The position numbers and the translations under genes were made by a program. Shown piece by piece: positions 36,228-44,934 of a stretch of 64,000 nt of DNA; the first letter of the stretch is position 1, and each line of letters starts with the position of its first letter. The notes under the pieces are model-generated. The model saw only the letters and a list, made by a program, of their open reading frames with translations, had not been told where the DNA came from and did not search any database. Origin of the DNA: Candidatus Marithrix sp. (GTDB lineage Bacteria; Pseudomonadota; Gammaproteobacteria; Beggiatoales; Beggiatoaceae); assembly GCA_016744775.1 (NCBI GenBank), contig JADGDS010000005.1, forward strand, positions 1 through 64,000. Direction: 5' to 3'.

Positions 36228-39098
36228 TTACAACACCCTCCGCTCAAATCCCAACTCAGCCAATCCATCCAATGTTTTGCCATCTGTCAATACGGCAATA
36301 TTCGCATTTTCTGTTTGTAAGTATTTTGTTGCTACTCTTTGTAAGTCTTGTATTGTTACTTGTAAGACTCGTTGGCGGAATTCGCGTCGTTGTTCTGGAG
36401 TTCTGCCGTGTAGTTCGCTGAAGAATGTTCCTATTGCTTCGCCTGATGGGGAGCCGGGGCGATCTATTCTTGCTATTATACTTAATATGGCTTCTTCTAG
36501 TTGGCTTTCTTTATGTGGGTTTTCTTGTAGCCATTTTAAGCTTTGGTCAAAGTCTTCTAAGGTTTCTGTTAGTCTTGGATCGCGGTATGAGTAGAATTTA
36601 AAGCTGCCTGTGCTGCCATCATAGCTAGCTCCTCCTCCATATGCTCCACCTTGTTCACGCACTGTTCGGTGTAAGTAGCCATTTCCTAAAAATTGTCCCA
36701 GTACTGTGAAGACAGCGGCATCAAAGTCATTTGGTGCTACTGTTGGGTATGCTTTGGAGCAAAAGTTTACTTGGGTATTTGTCTGCCAAGCTTGTTTTAT
36801 TTGTTCATTTACAGGTTCTGGTTTGAATTTTTTGAATTCTTTTTGTGGTTGGTATTGCCAATCCAATGATTTTTCTATTGTTTCTGCTTGTTCTGCTTCG
36901 CTTACTATTAATAGTTGACGTGGTGCTTGTAGTAATTTGTCACGAATTCGGGCTAATTTTGCAGCAAATTTTTCAGCTTCTAGGTTTTTATCTAGTTGTT
37001 TTAGTTTTTGTATTCCTTCTAAACCAGACCATTGTTCGGATAATTTGCCAACTGGGCTGAAGCCGCTACTTGAGGCTGTCATTACTAGTTGATGCCCTCT
37101 TGAGGTGATGCTATTTTCGGTTTCTATTCTAAATTGGGAAATTAATTCGCGTAAACGTGGTAATTCGTCAAAACGAGCTTGTTCTAATGTTTGGCGTAAT
37201 AATTCGGATAGTTTGGCTTGATTTCGTACTAAGGCTTTGCCAGATATACTAAAATAACTTTGTACTTGTTGCACGTCATCGACATTGCCGCGAATTGAAA
37301 TGCCAGCACCTATACCTCCGGTAACTGCCGCTTGTAAAGCCGCTGTTTGTCTATAATCTTGATCTCCAACACCTACTTCGGTAAGTATGTCACAAAATAA
37401 GGGTAATATTTCTAATAATTCTGGTTCAAAATCAGGTAAATCTACGATAATTTTTTGATAAACCATCCCATTGGTGCCGCTTGCAAACCATGTGCTTGCT
37501 AAGTTGCCTATGGTTTTAAAGTCGCCGCTGGGAATTTTTAATTCGTCTGCTATGTCTTCTAATCCTACTTTTGGTAAGATTTCAGGATCATCTTCTTGTT
37601 GTTGACGCGCTTGTAAAGCTGCTGCTTGTTCTATGATTTGAGCTTTTTGTTCATCATTAAGTTTGGCTTTTATGGCTGCTAATTTTGCTGTTTCTTCAGC
37701 AATTGCTTTAGCAGCTAAGTTGGCATCCGGTGCCATTACTACGCGCACTCTATGAGGATTATCTAATAATAATCGTTGTACTAAATCTGGAATAAAGCGC
37801 GGATTTTGGCAATCTTGTCGTAATTTGATTAATGCGGAATCTAAGTCTAAGAATGCTACTGGATCACCTCCATGTATCATTGGTGATAAGGCATTGACTA
37901 TTAAGCGTAAACCATAAGGAAAACCATCACCAGTAATTTCTCGTTGACTCAATTCAATTTGATGTAATACTGATTCGATTTGTTCCTGCGGCACTCCATT
38001 TTTGGTTACATCTTGTAATACTTCTAAAATTAGGGCTTCTACAGCTTCAGCTTGTTCAGAATTAGAACCTTCTAAGCCACACATAAAGGTAGTTTCAGTA
38101 CTACTTTCATCACAACCACATAAAGGTGAAACTGCGGTACCTAATTTTGTTGATTCTAAAGCATCGCGTAAGGGGGAAGCACTATTATCTAATAATACTC
38201 CTGATAATAAATTTGCATTCATTACCTCGTTAATATCTGTGCTGTCACCTAATAGCCATGCTAAAACTATATGAGTTTGATTATTCTCTTGCTTCTCAAC
38301 AGGATAATAACTAGTTGCTTGTTGAGGCTGATCATAACGCTGCTCTTTTGGAATTTGTAAGTTTAAATCTAGTGCTTGAAATTCTTTTAAGGCGCATTCT
38401 TCAAACCAATGCTGATGCTCAGCGGCAGCACGATCACCATAGGTCATAAATATAGCATTAGATGGATGATAATGATTTGCATGAAATTGCTGCAATTGAG
38501 CATGAGTTAAATTAGGAATGTCAGTAGGTTCACCACCACTATTATAATGATAGGTGATCGTAGGAAAGACTTGTTCAGACACTGCCTGCCATAAACGCTG
38601 CACTGGCGAACTTAATGCGCCTTTCATTTCATTAAAAACTACACCTTTATAGACCAATTCATCATTATCAAATTCAAGTCTATGCCCTTCTTGTGCAAAA
38701 TCAAGAGCTTCCAAACTAGGGAAAAAAGTAGCATCTAAATAAACTTGTAATAAATTATCAAAATCCTTTTTATTTTGACTAGCAAAAGGATAAGCAGTCC
38801 AATCGCTGCTAGTAAAGGCATTCATAAAAGTATTTAAAGAGCGGCGCATCATCAAGAAAAACGGATCACGCACTGGAAATCGGCGACTACCGCATAAACT
38901 TGTATGTTCAAGAATATGTGCCACTCCAGTAGAATCTTGAGGCACAGTCAAAAAGCCTACTAAAAAGGCATTATTATTATCATCAGCGGCTAAGTGCAAA
39001 TGACGTGCGCCAGTAACATTATGACGATATTCTTCTATTTTAATATTTAAACTTGATATTTCTGCTTGACGAATTAGGGTAAAAGCTTGGTGAGACAT
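36228..39098 (-). CDS. M16C zinc metalloprotease (presequence-protease-like)
   Basis: 956 residues, full length for the PreP/insulinase C subfamily. The inverted zinc motif is in VAHILEHTSLCGSRRFPVRDP (HxxEH, about residue 80), with the distal Glu in the VVFNEMKGALSSPVQRL region. The C-terminal half has GYLHRTVREQGGAYGGGASY carrying the RxxxGxY substrate residues, then FYSYRDPRL. It degrades unstructured peptides in a closed chamber. A partial, broken copy lies at 32701-34503. The 5' flank holds a small element with an ACTGATG end. Confidence 0.92.
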   Translation of the reverse strand: MSHQAFTLIRQAEISSLNIKIEEYRHNVTGARHLHLAADDNNNAFLVGFLTVPQDSTGVAHILEHTSLCGSRRFPVRDPFFLMMRRSLNTFMNAFTSSDWTAYPFASQNKKDFDNLLQVYLDATFFPSLEALDFAQEGHRLEFDNDELVYKGVVFNEMKGALSSPVQRLWQAVSEQVFPTITYHYNSGGEPTDIPNLTHAQLQQFHANHYHPSNAIFMTYGDRAAAEHQHWFEECALKEFQALDLNLQIPKEQRYDQPQQATSYYPVEKQENNQTHIVLAWLLGDSTDINEVMNANLLSGVLLDNSASPLRDALESTKLGTAVSPLCGCDESSTETTFMCGLEGSNSEQAEAVEALILEVLQDVTKNGVPQEQIESVLHQIELSQREITGDGFPYGLRLIVNALSPMIHGGDPVAFLDLDSALIKLRQDCQNPRFIPDLVQRLLLDNPHRVRVVMAPDANLAAKAIAEETAKLAAIKAKLNDEQKAQIIEQAAALQARQQQEDDPEILPKVGLEDIADELKIPSGDFKTIGNLASTWFASGTNGMVYQKIIVDLPDFEPELLEILPLFCDILTEVGVGDQDYRQTAALQAAVTGGIGAGISIRGNVDDVQQVQSYFSISGKALVRNQAKLSELLRQTLEQARFDELPRLRELISQFRIETENSITSRGHQLVMTASSSGFSPVGKLSEQWSGLEGIQKLKQLDKNLEAEKFAAKLARIRDKLLQAPRQLLIVSEAEQAETIEKSLDWQYQPQKEFKKFKPEPVNEQIKQAWQTNTQVNFCSKAYPTVAPNDFDAAVFTVLGQFLGNGYLHRTVREQGGAYGGGASYDGSTGSFKFYSYRDPRLTETLEDFDQSLKWLQENPHKESQLEEAILSIIARIDRPGSPSGEAIGTFFSELHGRTPEQRREFRQRVLQVTIQDLQRVATKYLQTENANIAVLTDGKTLDGLAELGFERRVL

Positions 39099-39144
39099 TT
39101 AGTTTCCTGTTTTTATGTTTTGAAAAACTTTATTAATATGATCA

Positions 39145-39226
39145 GCTGATGTTACGCATTCTAGTAAAACTCGGCGCTGGAGCGCCGATACATACGTTAC
39201 CACGCTGGAGCGTGGGAACGAGAGTA
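39145..39226. repeat. Palindrome-rich unit with one ACTGATG-type terminus (copy D)
   Basis: GCTGATGTTACGCATTCTAG (from 39145) continues into GGCGCTGGAGCGCC and CCACGCTGGAGCGTGG. On the opposite strand this matches one arm of the element at 7092-7310. Only one terminus is seen here. It lies between the starts of the protease gene and the end of the LysM gene, 47 bases upstream of the protease start. Confidence 0.6.
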
Positions 39227-39231
39227 TCTTT

Positions 39232-40806
39232 TCATTGCTTAAGCAATTTACGCAATCTATCAATTTCACCCAATACCCGATCTGTGTTTCTATGATTAGT
39301 TCTGCCTACTGTTAGGTGAATTACAGCAAATAATCTTGGTAAATTTTTTGTATTTAAAAGGCTGGTTTTGGTTTTATATTTGTTAGTAAATGCCAAAATT
39401 TTATTTAATGCTTGATCAACATATTTGCCTGTTGGATGATATTTTAGGTAAGTTACTGTGGCTTGATTTAGCCAGTCTAAGCTGCATTCAAAATCACAAT
39501 TACCCATTTTTAAATTTTCAGCCGCTTGCCAATCTATCTTGTCTGATATTGGAAGTGGATAATATTTATCATGTAAAGTCCAAAATTTTTCTGAATTAAC
39601 TAGCCATTTGCCATTGCTATATTCAAGCAATTGTTTTTTTGCTTGTTTATTTAACCATGTGCGAAATCTAGTTTGTTGATTTTGAGTATTTATTTTATCA
39701 CATACCTTTTGTAGCGACATTAAATATGATAATTCTAATTCAGCGGCACTTTCAACTTCTGACGGCACCTTTGCGCGTCTTAAAGTTTCTGTTAATTCAA
39801 TTTGCTGTAAAATAGAATTAGTAGAATTAGTAGTTTTTTTAGTTTTTTTAGAAATTTTTAATTTTTGTCCAATCTCTAAAGTATAAGGTGCAGATAAATT
39901 ATTTAGACGAATAATAGTATTAATGCTTTTGTTATAGTATTTATAAATGCTATATAAGGTATCTCCAGCAACAACTGTGTGATATTCATATTCTTCTTCT
40001 TTAATTACAGAAGGTTTGTAATCTGTAGTAGAAAAACTTACCGTGCTAGTCTTTTTAAGTTGATCTCGCATTAAAAAACCACTATTTTGCATTTGAGCGC
40101 GATTTAGTGCCATTTTTAATGTTGTAGGAATGGGCAAGTAAAAACCTAATTGCGCCTTTTTAGATTCACAAGCATGTGTCATAGGTTGTAAATGTAAACG
40201 AATTGCTACTTGTCTTGCTGTGACATGATGGAAGGCAAATTGGTTTAAAAAATTTATCGGAAGCGTATAAGTACAATCTTTTATCACAATTTCAGACCAT
40301 TCTAATGCGTTAAATAATCCTGTTAGAGTTGCTGGTGTTTTGTTTTTTAGACTCAATTTAATGATTTTATCATTCAATAATGCTGCTAGAATATCTGACT
40401 CTACAAATAAATCAGTTAATTTAACTGCTTCAGCAGATTTTGCTAAATCAATTGTTATAAAATTATGATCTATACTTGGATGTTTCATATTTTTACATTT
40501 GGTAGATTCTGTATCAGAAATTGTAGCTATACTGCCAACAACTGATAATAAGGCAAAATTTCGTTGATATTCACATGGATTATTTTTATATAATGATTTA
40601 TCCATTAAAAAATCAGCTTCAAAATCTTTTTGAGCCAATTGTGTAGTTGAAAATATTTGTCTGCCAAAAGGCGTTGTGACGGTAATTTCGTTTTTTGTCC
40701 AACGAATATTTAAACCCGCACTTTCACCTTCCCAAATAATCGCCTGCGCGATATTAGAGACTAAGTAAGTGTAAACCAATGATATTAATATAATTTTTTT
40801 AAACAT
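39232..40806 (-). CDS. Secreted LysM-domain protein
   Basis: 524 residues from ATG 40806, which has a good ribosome site (AGGAATTTAT) and begins a signal peptide (MFKKIILISLVYTYLVSNIA then QA). The frame also opens at 40869, inside aroK. After an N-terminal beta region (WEGESAGLNIRWTKNEITVTT), a LysM motif YEYHTVVAGDTLYSIYKYYN with LEIGQKLKI sits near residues 305-350. The C-terminal 170 residues are helical. It probably binds peptidoglycan in the periplasm. It is divergent from aroK with only 10 bases between start codons. Confidence 0.8.
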   Translation of the reverse strand: MFKKIILISLVYTYLVSNIAQAIIWEGESAGLNIRWTKNEITVTTPFGRQIFSTTQLAQKDFEADFLMDKSLYKNNPCEYQRNFALLSVVGSIATISDTESTKCKNMKHPSIDHNFITIDLAKSAEAVKLTDLFVESDILAALLNDKIIKLSLKNKTPATLTGLFNALEWSEIVIKDCTYTLPINFLNQFAFHHVTARQVAIRLHLQPMTHACESKKAQLGFYLPIPTTLKMALNRAQMQNSGFLMRDQLKKTSTVSFSTTDYKPSVIKEEEYEYHTVVAGDTLYSIYKYYNKSINTIIRLNNLSAPYTLEIGQKLKISKKTKKTTNSTNSILQQIELTETLRRAKVPSEVESAAELELSYLMSLQKVCDKINTQNQQTRFRTWLNKQAKKQLLEYSNGKWLVNSEKFWTLHDKYYPLPISDKIDWQAAENLKMGNCDFECSLDWLNQATVTYLKYHPTGKYVDQALNKILAFTNKYKTKTSLLNTKNLPRLFAVIHLTVGRTNHRNTDRVLGEIDRLRKLLKQ

Positions 40807-40816
40807 ATAAATTCCT

Positions 40817-41335
40817 ATGAATGGTAATATTTTTTTAATTGGACCAATGGGTGTAGGTAAATCCACCATTGGTCGTCATTTAGCTGAAATTTTACATCAA
40901 CATTTTATTGATAGTGATCATGAAATTGAAATCCGAACTGGTGTAACAATTCCTTTAATTTTTGAATATGAAGGCGAAAATGGTTTTCGCAAGCGTGAAC
41001 AAGAGGTAATTGTAGATGTAACTAACCTAAAAAATATTATTTTATCTACAGGAGGTGGGGTTGTATTAAATCCTGTAAATCGTCGTGTATTAAAAAATCG
41101 TGGTTATGTTATTTATTTACATGCTGATGTTGATGATTTATTGGAACGCACGGCTAATAATGATAATCGCCCTTTATTGAAAACTGGTAATCCACGTGCT
41201 AAATTAGAAACACTGTTAAAACAAAGACATTCTTTATATACTGAAATTGCTGATGTTATTATCAGAACTGGAAAACAATCTATACAAGAAGTAGTTACAG
41301 CAGTATTAAACGATTTAGGAGAAAAAGAAGAATAA
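40817..41335 (+). CDS. aroK: Shikimate kinase
   Basis: 172 residues. The P-loop [15 protein letters not shown] is at about residues 9-23. [11 protein letters not shown] carries the shikimate Asp, [14 protein letters not shown] the Arg, and [14 protein letters not shown] the Gly-rich site; the lid Arg is in NDNRPLL. It phosphorylates shikimate for chorismate synthesis. Its stop overlaps the aroB start by one base. No clear ribosome site precedes the ATG. Confidence 0.95.
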   Translation: MNGNIFLIGPMGVGKSTIGRHLAEILHQHFIDSDHEIEIRTGVTIPLIFEYEGENGFRKREQEVIVDVTNLKNIILSTGGGVVLNPVNRRVLKNRGYVIYLHADVDDLLERTANNDNRPLLKTGNPRAKLETLLKQRHSLYTEIADVIIRTGKQSIQEVVTAVLNDLGEKEE

Positions 41336-42405
41336 TGAAAACTTTAAATGTTGATTTAGGATTACGTAGTTATCCAATTTATATCGGTCAAAATTTATTA
41401 GGCTTGGCTGAATTGATTAAGGCTTCAAGCCAACAAGTTTTAATAGTTAGTAATGAAACTGTGGCACCATTATATTTAGAAAAAACACTCAGAGCTTTTA
41501 AGGATTATAAGGTTGCATCGGTAATTTTACCTGATGGTGAACAGTATAAAAATTTAACAATATTAAATCAAATTTTTGATAAGTTATTAACTGATCGTTT
41601 TGATCGTCAGGTTACTTTGGTTGCTTTGGGTGGTGGTGTAGTTGGTGATATGACTGGTTTTGCCGCTGCTTGTTATCAGCGCGGTGTGGCTTTTATTCAA
41701 ATTGCAACTACTTTGTTAGCTCAGGTTGATTCTTCTGTTGGCGGCAAAACTGGGGTTAATCATAGTTTAGGTAAGAATATGATTGGTGCTTTTCATCAGC
41801 CGCAATGTGTAATCATAGATACTGATACTTTAGATACTTTAGATGATAGACAATTGAGCGCGGGTTTGGCTGAGGTTATTAAGTATGGGTTAATTAATGA
41901 TTTAGAATTTTTTGAGTGGTTAGAAAATAATGTATCTGATTTATTGGCTCGTGATTCGCAGGCTTTAAGTTTTGCCATTGCACGCTCTTGTGAAAATAAG
42001 GCTAAAATTGTGGCTGAAGATGAGCGTGAAAGTGGGCGACGAGCATTACTAAATTTGGGTCATACTTTTGGTCATGCTATTGAAACTGGTATGGGTTATG
42101 GTAAATGTCTGCATGGCGAAGGTGTGGCTATTGGTATATGTTTAGCGGCAGAATTTTCTGCGCAATTAGGATGGCTTGCAAATGATGAAGTCAGCCGTAT
42201 TAAGACATTAATAAAAAGAATGGCTTTACCTACTAGTATTCCAGCAGGATTAACAATTGAGCAAATATTAGAATTAATGCAGGTAGATAAAAAAGTTCGT
42301 GATGGTAAGATTCGTTTAGTTTTATTAAAAAATATTGGTCAGGCTATTATTACTGATCAGTATGATTCACAATTATTAAGGAATACTCTCCAGAATTATA
42401 TATAA
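41335..42405 (+). CDS. aroB: 3-dehydroquinate synthase
   Basis: 356 residues. NAD-binding [22 protein letters not shown], the [11 protein letters not shown] block, and the zinc ligands in the [11 protein letters not shown] (Glu), [12 protein letters not shown] (His) and [10 protein letters not shown] (His) regions are intact. It cyclises DAHP to dehydroquinate. It is coupled to aroK (TAATG-type junction) and followed after 5 bases by the ATPase/SPOR gene, the usual aroKB-damX order of gammaproteobacteria. Confidence 0.96.
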   Translation: MKTLNVDLGLRSYPIYIGQNLLGLAELIKASSQQVLIVSNETVAPLYLEKTLRAFKDYKVASVILPDGEQYKNLTILNQIFDKLLTDRFDRQVTLVALGGGVVGDMTGFAAACYQRGVAFIQIATTLLAQVDSSVGGKTGVNHSLGKNMIGAFHQPQCVIIDTDTLDTLDDRQLSAGLAEVIKYGLINDLEFFEWLENNVSDLLARDSQALSFAIARSCENKAKIVAEDERESGRRALLNLGHTFGHAIETGMGYGKCLHGEGVAIGICLAAEFSAQLGWLANDEVSRIKTLIKRMALPTSIPAGLTIEQILELMQVDKKVRDGKIRLVLLKNIGQAIITDQYDSQLLRNTLQNYI

Positions 42406-42410
42406 ATATT

Positions 42411-43673
42411 ATGCCTGAAGATTCTCGTTTTAATAATCCTTTTGGTAATGCTTCACATCGCTATTATTTAACTTCTGAGTTAAGTCAGAGGATTAATTTA
42501 ATTCGTCATTTAATAGAAAATAGTGAGCAATTATTATTGGTATTAGCTGAAAAAGGTGGTGGTAAAACTGCTTTATTGAACCAATTGAAGAGAATCGCAG
42601 AAAAAGAATGTCAGCATTGGTGGATATATACTCCTGATACTAGCCCTGCTTTATCTTCTGAGGTGTTATTGTCATCAATTTTGAATACATTTCATGTGCG
42701 TCAAGATGGTAAGCCATTTCCAATTTTGCAAGAAAGTTTGCGTAATCATATCGCGGCTACTCGTTATAATGGGCAAATACCGGTATTATTTGTAGATGAT
42801 GCTCATCAATTACCTTTGGCTACTTTACAATATTTAATTGAATTAAATATGCAGGGTAAGCCACCAACTAGAATGAGGGTGGTATTATTTTGTGAGCCAC
42901 AAATTACTAGTATTTTAGCAGCACCAGAATTTGAAATGGTGCAAAATACTTTGATTCATACTTTGGATGTGCCGGTATTTTCTGATATTCAGGTACGAGA
43001 TTATCTGCAATTTCGTTTGCATGATACTAGATATGCTAATATTCATCCATTTCATAGTGATATTATAAAGACTATTTATGAAAAATCTGAAGGTTTAGCG
43101 GGCAAAATAAATATGTATGCTCAACAAATTTTGCGGCAATTTGCTGAGCAGAGACATGATATTCATTTACCTCACACATTCGCTCCGGAATCGAAATTGT
43201 TATGGGGTTTGGCTATTGTTTTGGTTTTGGTTGGTTTAAGTTTTTTGTTTTATTGGAAATCGATAGAGGAAAATGAGATTAGTGCGCCAATTATTCAACC
43301 AATAGTTAGAACGGAAGTAGAGAGGATAGTAGTAGAAGAAGAAGAGGAAGAAGAAGAACCATCACCGATAATATCTAATGATATTATTAAAGGAGCAGAT
43401 TGGTTATCAGTTCAAGATCCCAATAGTTATACATTACAAATTTTAGGCACTCATGAGTTAATCAACTTACAAAACTTTACTAAAAAACATTCAAATATAA
43501 CAGAATTCGCGATGTTTAAAACTATATATCGCAATAAGGATTGGTATGTATTAGTGTATGGAATTTATTCAACTAGAAGCGAAGCACAAGTTGCTTTAAA
43601 AGAAATGCCGGCAGAATTAAAAAATATTAAACCTTGGATTCGTAGCCTTGCTAGTGTGCAAAATTTGATTTAG
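42411..43673 (+). CDS. damX: ExeA/DamX-like AAA ATPase with SPOR domain
   Basis: 420 residues. The AAA part has Walker A LAEKGGGKTALLNQL (about 43-57) and Walker B PVLFVDDAHQLPL (about 124-136). One membrane helix LLWGLAIVLVLVGLSFLFYW follows near 264-283. Then come a Glu-rich linker (about 303-318) and a SPOR-type domain (SYTLQILGTHELINLQNF...DWYVLVYGIYSTRSEAQVAL). SPOR domains bind denuded peptidoglycan at the division septum; DamX acts in cell division. It closes the aroKB unit. Confidence 0.88.
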   Translation: MPEDSRFNNPFGNASHRYYLTSELSQRINLIRHLIENSEQLLLVLAEKGGGKTALLNQLKRIAEKECQHWWIYTPDTSPALSSEVLLSSILNTFHVRQDGKPFPILQESLRNHIAATRYNGQIPVLFVDDAHQLPLATLQYLIELNMQGKPPTRMRVVLFCEPQITSILAAPEFEMVQNTLIHTLDVPVFSDIQVRDYLQFRLHDTRYANIHPFHSDIIKTIYEKSEGLAGKINMYAQQILRQFAEQRHDIHLPHTFAPESKLLWGLAIVLVLVGLSFLFYWKSIEENEISAPIIQPIVRTEVERIVVEEEEEEEEPSPIISNDIIKGADWLSVQDPNSYTLQILGTHELINLQNFTKKHSNITEFAMFKTIYRNKDWYVLVYGIYSTRSEAQVALKEMPAELKNIKPWIRSLASVQNLI

Positions 43674-43680
43674 TTGCTAG

Positions 43681-43723
43681 GTTGGGTTAGATTTTTTTAA
43701 GCAGTAAAAAAACGTAACCCAAC
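43681..43723. repeat. GTTGGGTTAG...CGTAACCCAAC inverted repeat, copy 2
   Basis: Arms GTTGGGTTA and TAACCCAAC enclose GATTTTTTTAAGCAGTAAAA, as in the copy at 34986-35032. It lies just behind the DamX-like gene and could serve as its terminator. Confidence 0.65.
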
Positions 43724-43826
43724 ATTTTATGGCTAATCATCCCAAGCCCTTTCTGTAAAAAATCTCTTTCTACTGTTTTTCCCAATCTAAGCTTTTTCAC
43801 CTTTATCACAGAATAGAATAAAGAAA

Positions 43827-43904
43827 GTAGGTTGGGCTGACGACAGGAAGCCCAACATAAATCACGATAAGATCGTTGGGCTTCCTTTCGTCAGCCCAAC
43901 CTAC
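43827..43904. repeat. GTAGGTTGGGCTGACGACAG palindrome
   Basis: The left arm (43827-43856) reads GTAGGTTGGGCTGACGACAG then GAAGCCCAAC; the right arm (43875-43904) is nearly its full complement. One half-copy lies within the element at 3878-3988. Non-coding. Confidence 0.75.
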
Positions 43905-43949
43905 GAAAAAAAAGTTTCAATCACCTGCATCGGTGAACAGCCATTCAAC

Positions 43950-44030
43950 AACTACAGGGATTGCATGTAAGCAGGGATTATAGATTTTTGTAGATATAAT
44001 AATCCCTGCTAAAATACAATCCCTGTAGTT
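43950..44030. repeat. AACTACAGGGATTGCAT palindrome, left flank of the GxxExxY gene
   Basis: AACTACAGGGATTGCAT and, after GCAGGGATTAT-like inner arms, ATACAATCCCTGTAGTT form an 81-bp nested palindrome that ends two bases before the stop codon of the gene at 44032. Confidence 0.75.
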
Positions 44031-44031
44031 A

Positions 44032-44805
44032 TCAAACATCAATATACCGATAATCCAAATACATAGCATTAAAATTAAAAATCAAACCTCGCTGACACTT
44101 CAAATGCTGAATATAACTATTAAATTTAGACAAAATAACCTTATCAAGCACCCTAACAGCAACAACAGACAATAACAAATTACCAATCACAAAAAAATTA
44201 ACATCCTTTGAACCTAAAAAACGACTACGATAACTAACACTAACATCCTTTACAACATCAAAATTGATACCAGAAAGCTTTAACTCATAATAAAAAGCTC
44301 TTCGATAAATTTGATGAAAATACCCTACACCAAGAGTAATTAAAATTCGATTAGCGATAAATAACAAATCTTTAATATCATCCTTTTGCTTTAATGTTAC
44401 TTTAGAAAAATCAAAAGTATCTTTTAAAACATTTTTTTGACTTAACTTATTTTGAAAAGTTCGATGAAATAATCTCATTTTCCCAAAATTAGCCAAAATA
44501 CCAATAGGTTTATGATACCCCTTCAAATATGAAATCAACTGTGCTTGATGAATAGGAAGTACCTCAAGAACAGACTTTAACTCTACAACAACTATATCTT
44601 CAACAACAAGATCAATTCGATAAGAACCAACCTGCCGATCAAAATAGAACACACAATACTCTTTTTGACGTTCAACCATCAAACCTTGAGCCTGCAATTC
44701 TAATTCAAGAGCCTCTTCATAGACACTTTCATTCCATATACTCCCCAAAGTATTATATACTTTGAAAAGACAACCATTAATTTGATATGTTAATTTTTGA
44801 TACAT
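44032..44805 (-). CDS. GxxExxY-family protein with extended C-terminus
   Basis: 257 residues. The first 125 match the GxxExxY family: QINGCLFKVYNTLGSIWNES with VYEEALELEL, then QKEYCVFYFDRQVGSYRIDLVVEDIVVVELKS with nuclease-fold-like Asp and ELK, and HQAQLISYLKGYHKPIGILANFG. The family is usually about 125-130 residues. Here another 130 helical residues of unknown type follow (VLITLGVGYFHQIYRRAFYYELK), which look like a second, diverged GxxExxY-like half (L-GxGxxHQxYxxAxxYEL). The function is unknown. The gene is tightly enclosed by palindromes with the same arms. Confidence 0.75.
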   Translation of the reverse strand: MYQKLTYQINGCLFKVYNTLGSIWNESVYEEALELELQAQGLMVERQKEYCVFYFDRQVGSYRIDLVVEDIVVVELKSVLEVLPIHQAQLISYLKGYHKPIGILANFGKMRLFHRTFQNKLSQKNVLKDTFDFSKVTLKQKDDIKDLLFIANRILITLGVGYFHQIYRRAFYYELKLSGINFDVVKDVSVSYRSRFLGSKDVNFFVIGNLLLSVVAVRVLDKVILSKFNSYIQHLKCQRGLIFNFNAMYLDYRYIDV

Positions 44806-44814
44806 ACTAAAAAA

Positions 44815-44929
44815 AACTACAGGGATTGCATTTTAACAAGGATAAAATATAATTGTATATTACAATAATCCCTGCTAAAATGCAATCCCTGTAGTTATAA
44901 ATCCCTGCTAAAATGCAATCCCTGTAGTT
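44815..44929. repeat. AACTACAGGGATTGCA palindrome with a tandem 33-bp unit, right flank of the GxxExxY gene
   Basis: AACTACAGGGATTGCA (44815-44830) faces two copies of TGCAATCCCTGTAGTT (44881-44896, 44914-44929). A 33-bp unit starting ATCCCTGCTAAAATGC is directly repeated without spacer at 44868-44900 and 44901-44933. It lies 10 bases upstream of the GxxExxY start and 6 before the ring-nuclease stop. Confidence 0.75.
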
Positions 44930-44934
44930 ATAAA

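Noticed and set aside
44868..44933. Tandem 33-bp repeats beside a ring-nuclease gene as a CRISPR array
   Set aside because: Only two units, directly abutting without spacers, and matching a palindrome that also occurs at 43950. It is a local repeat duplication, not an array.
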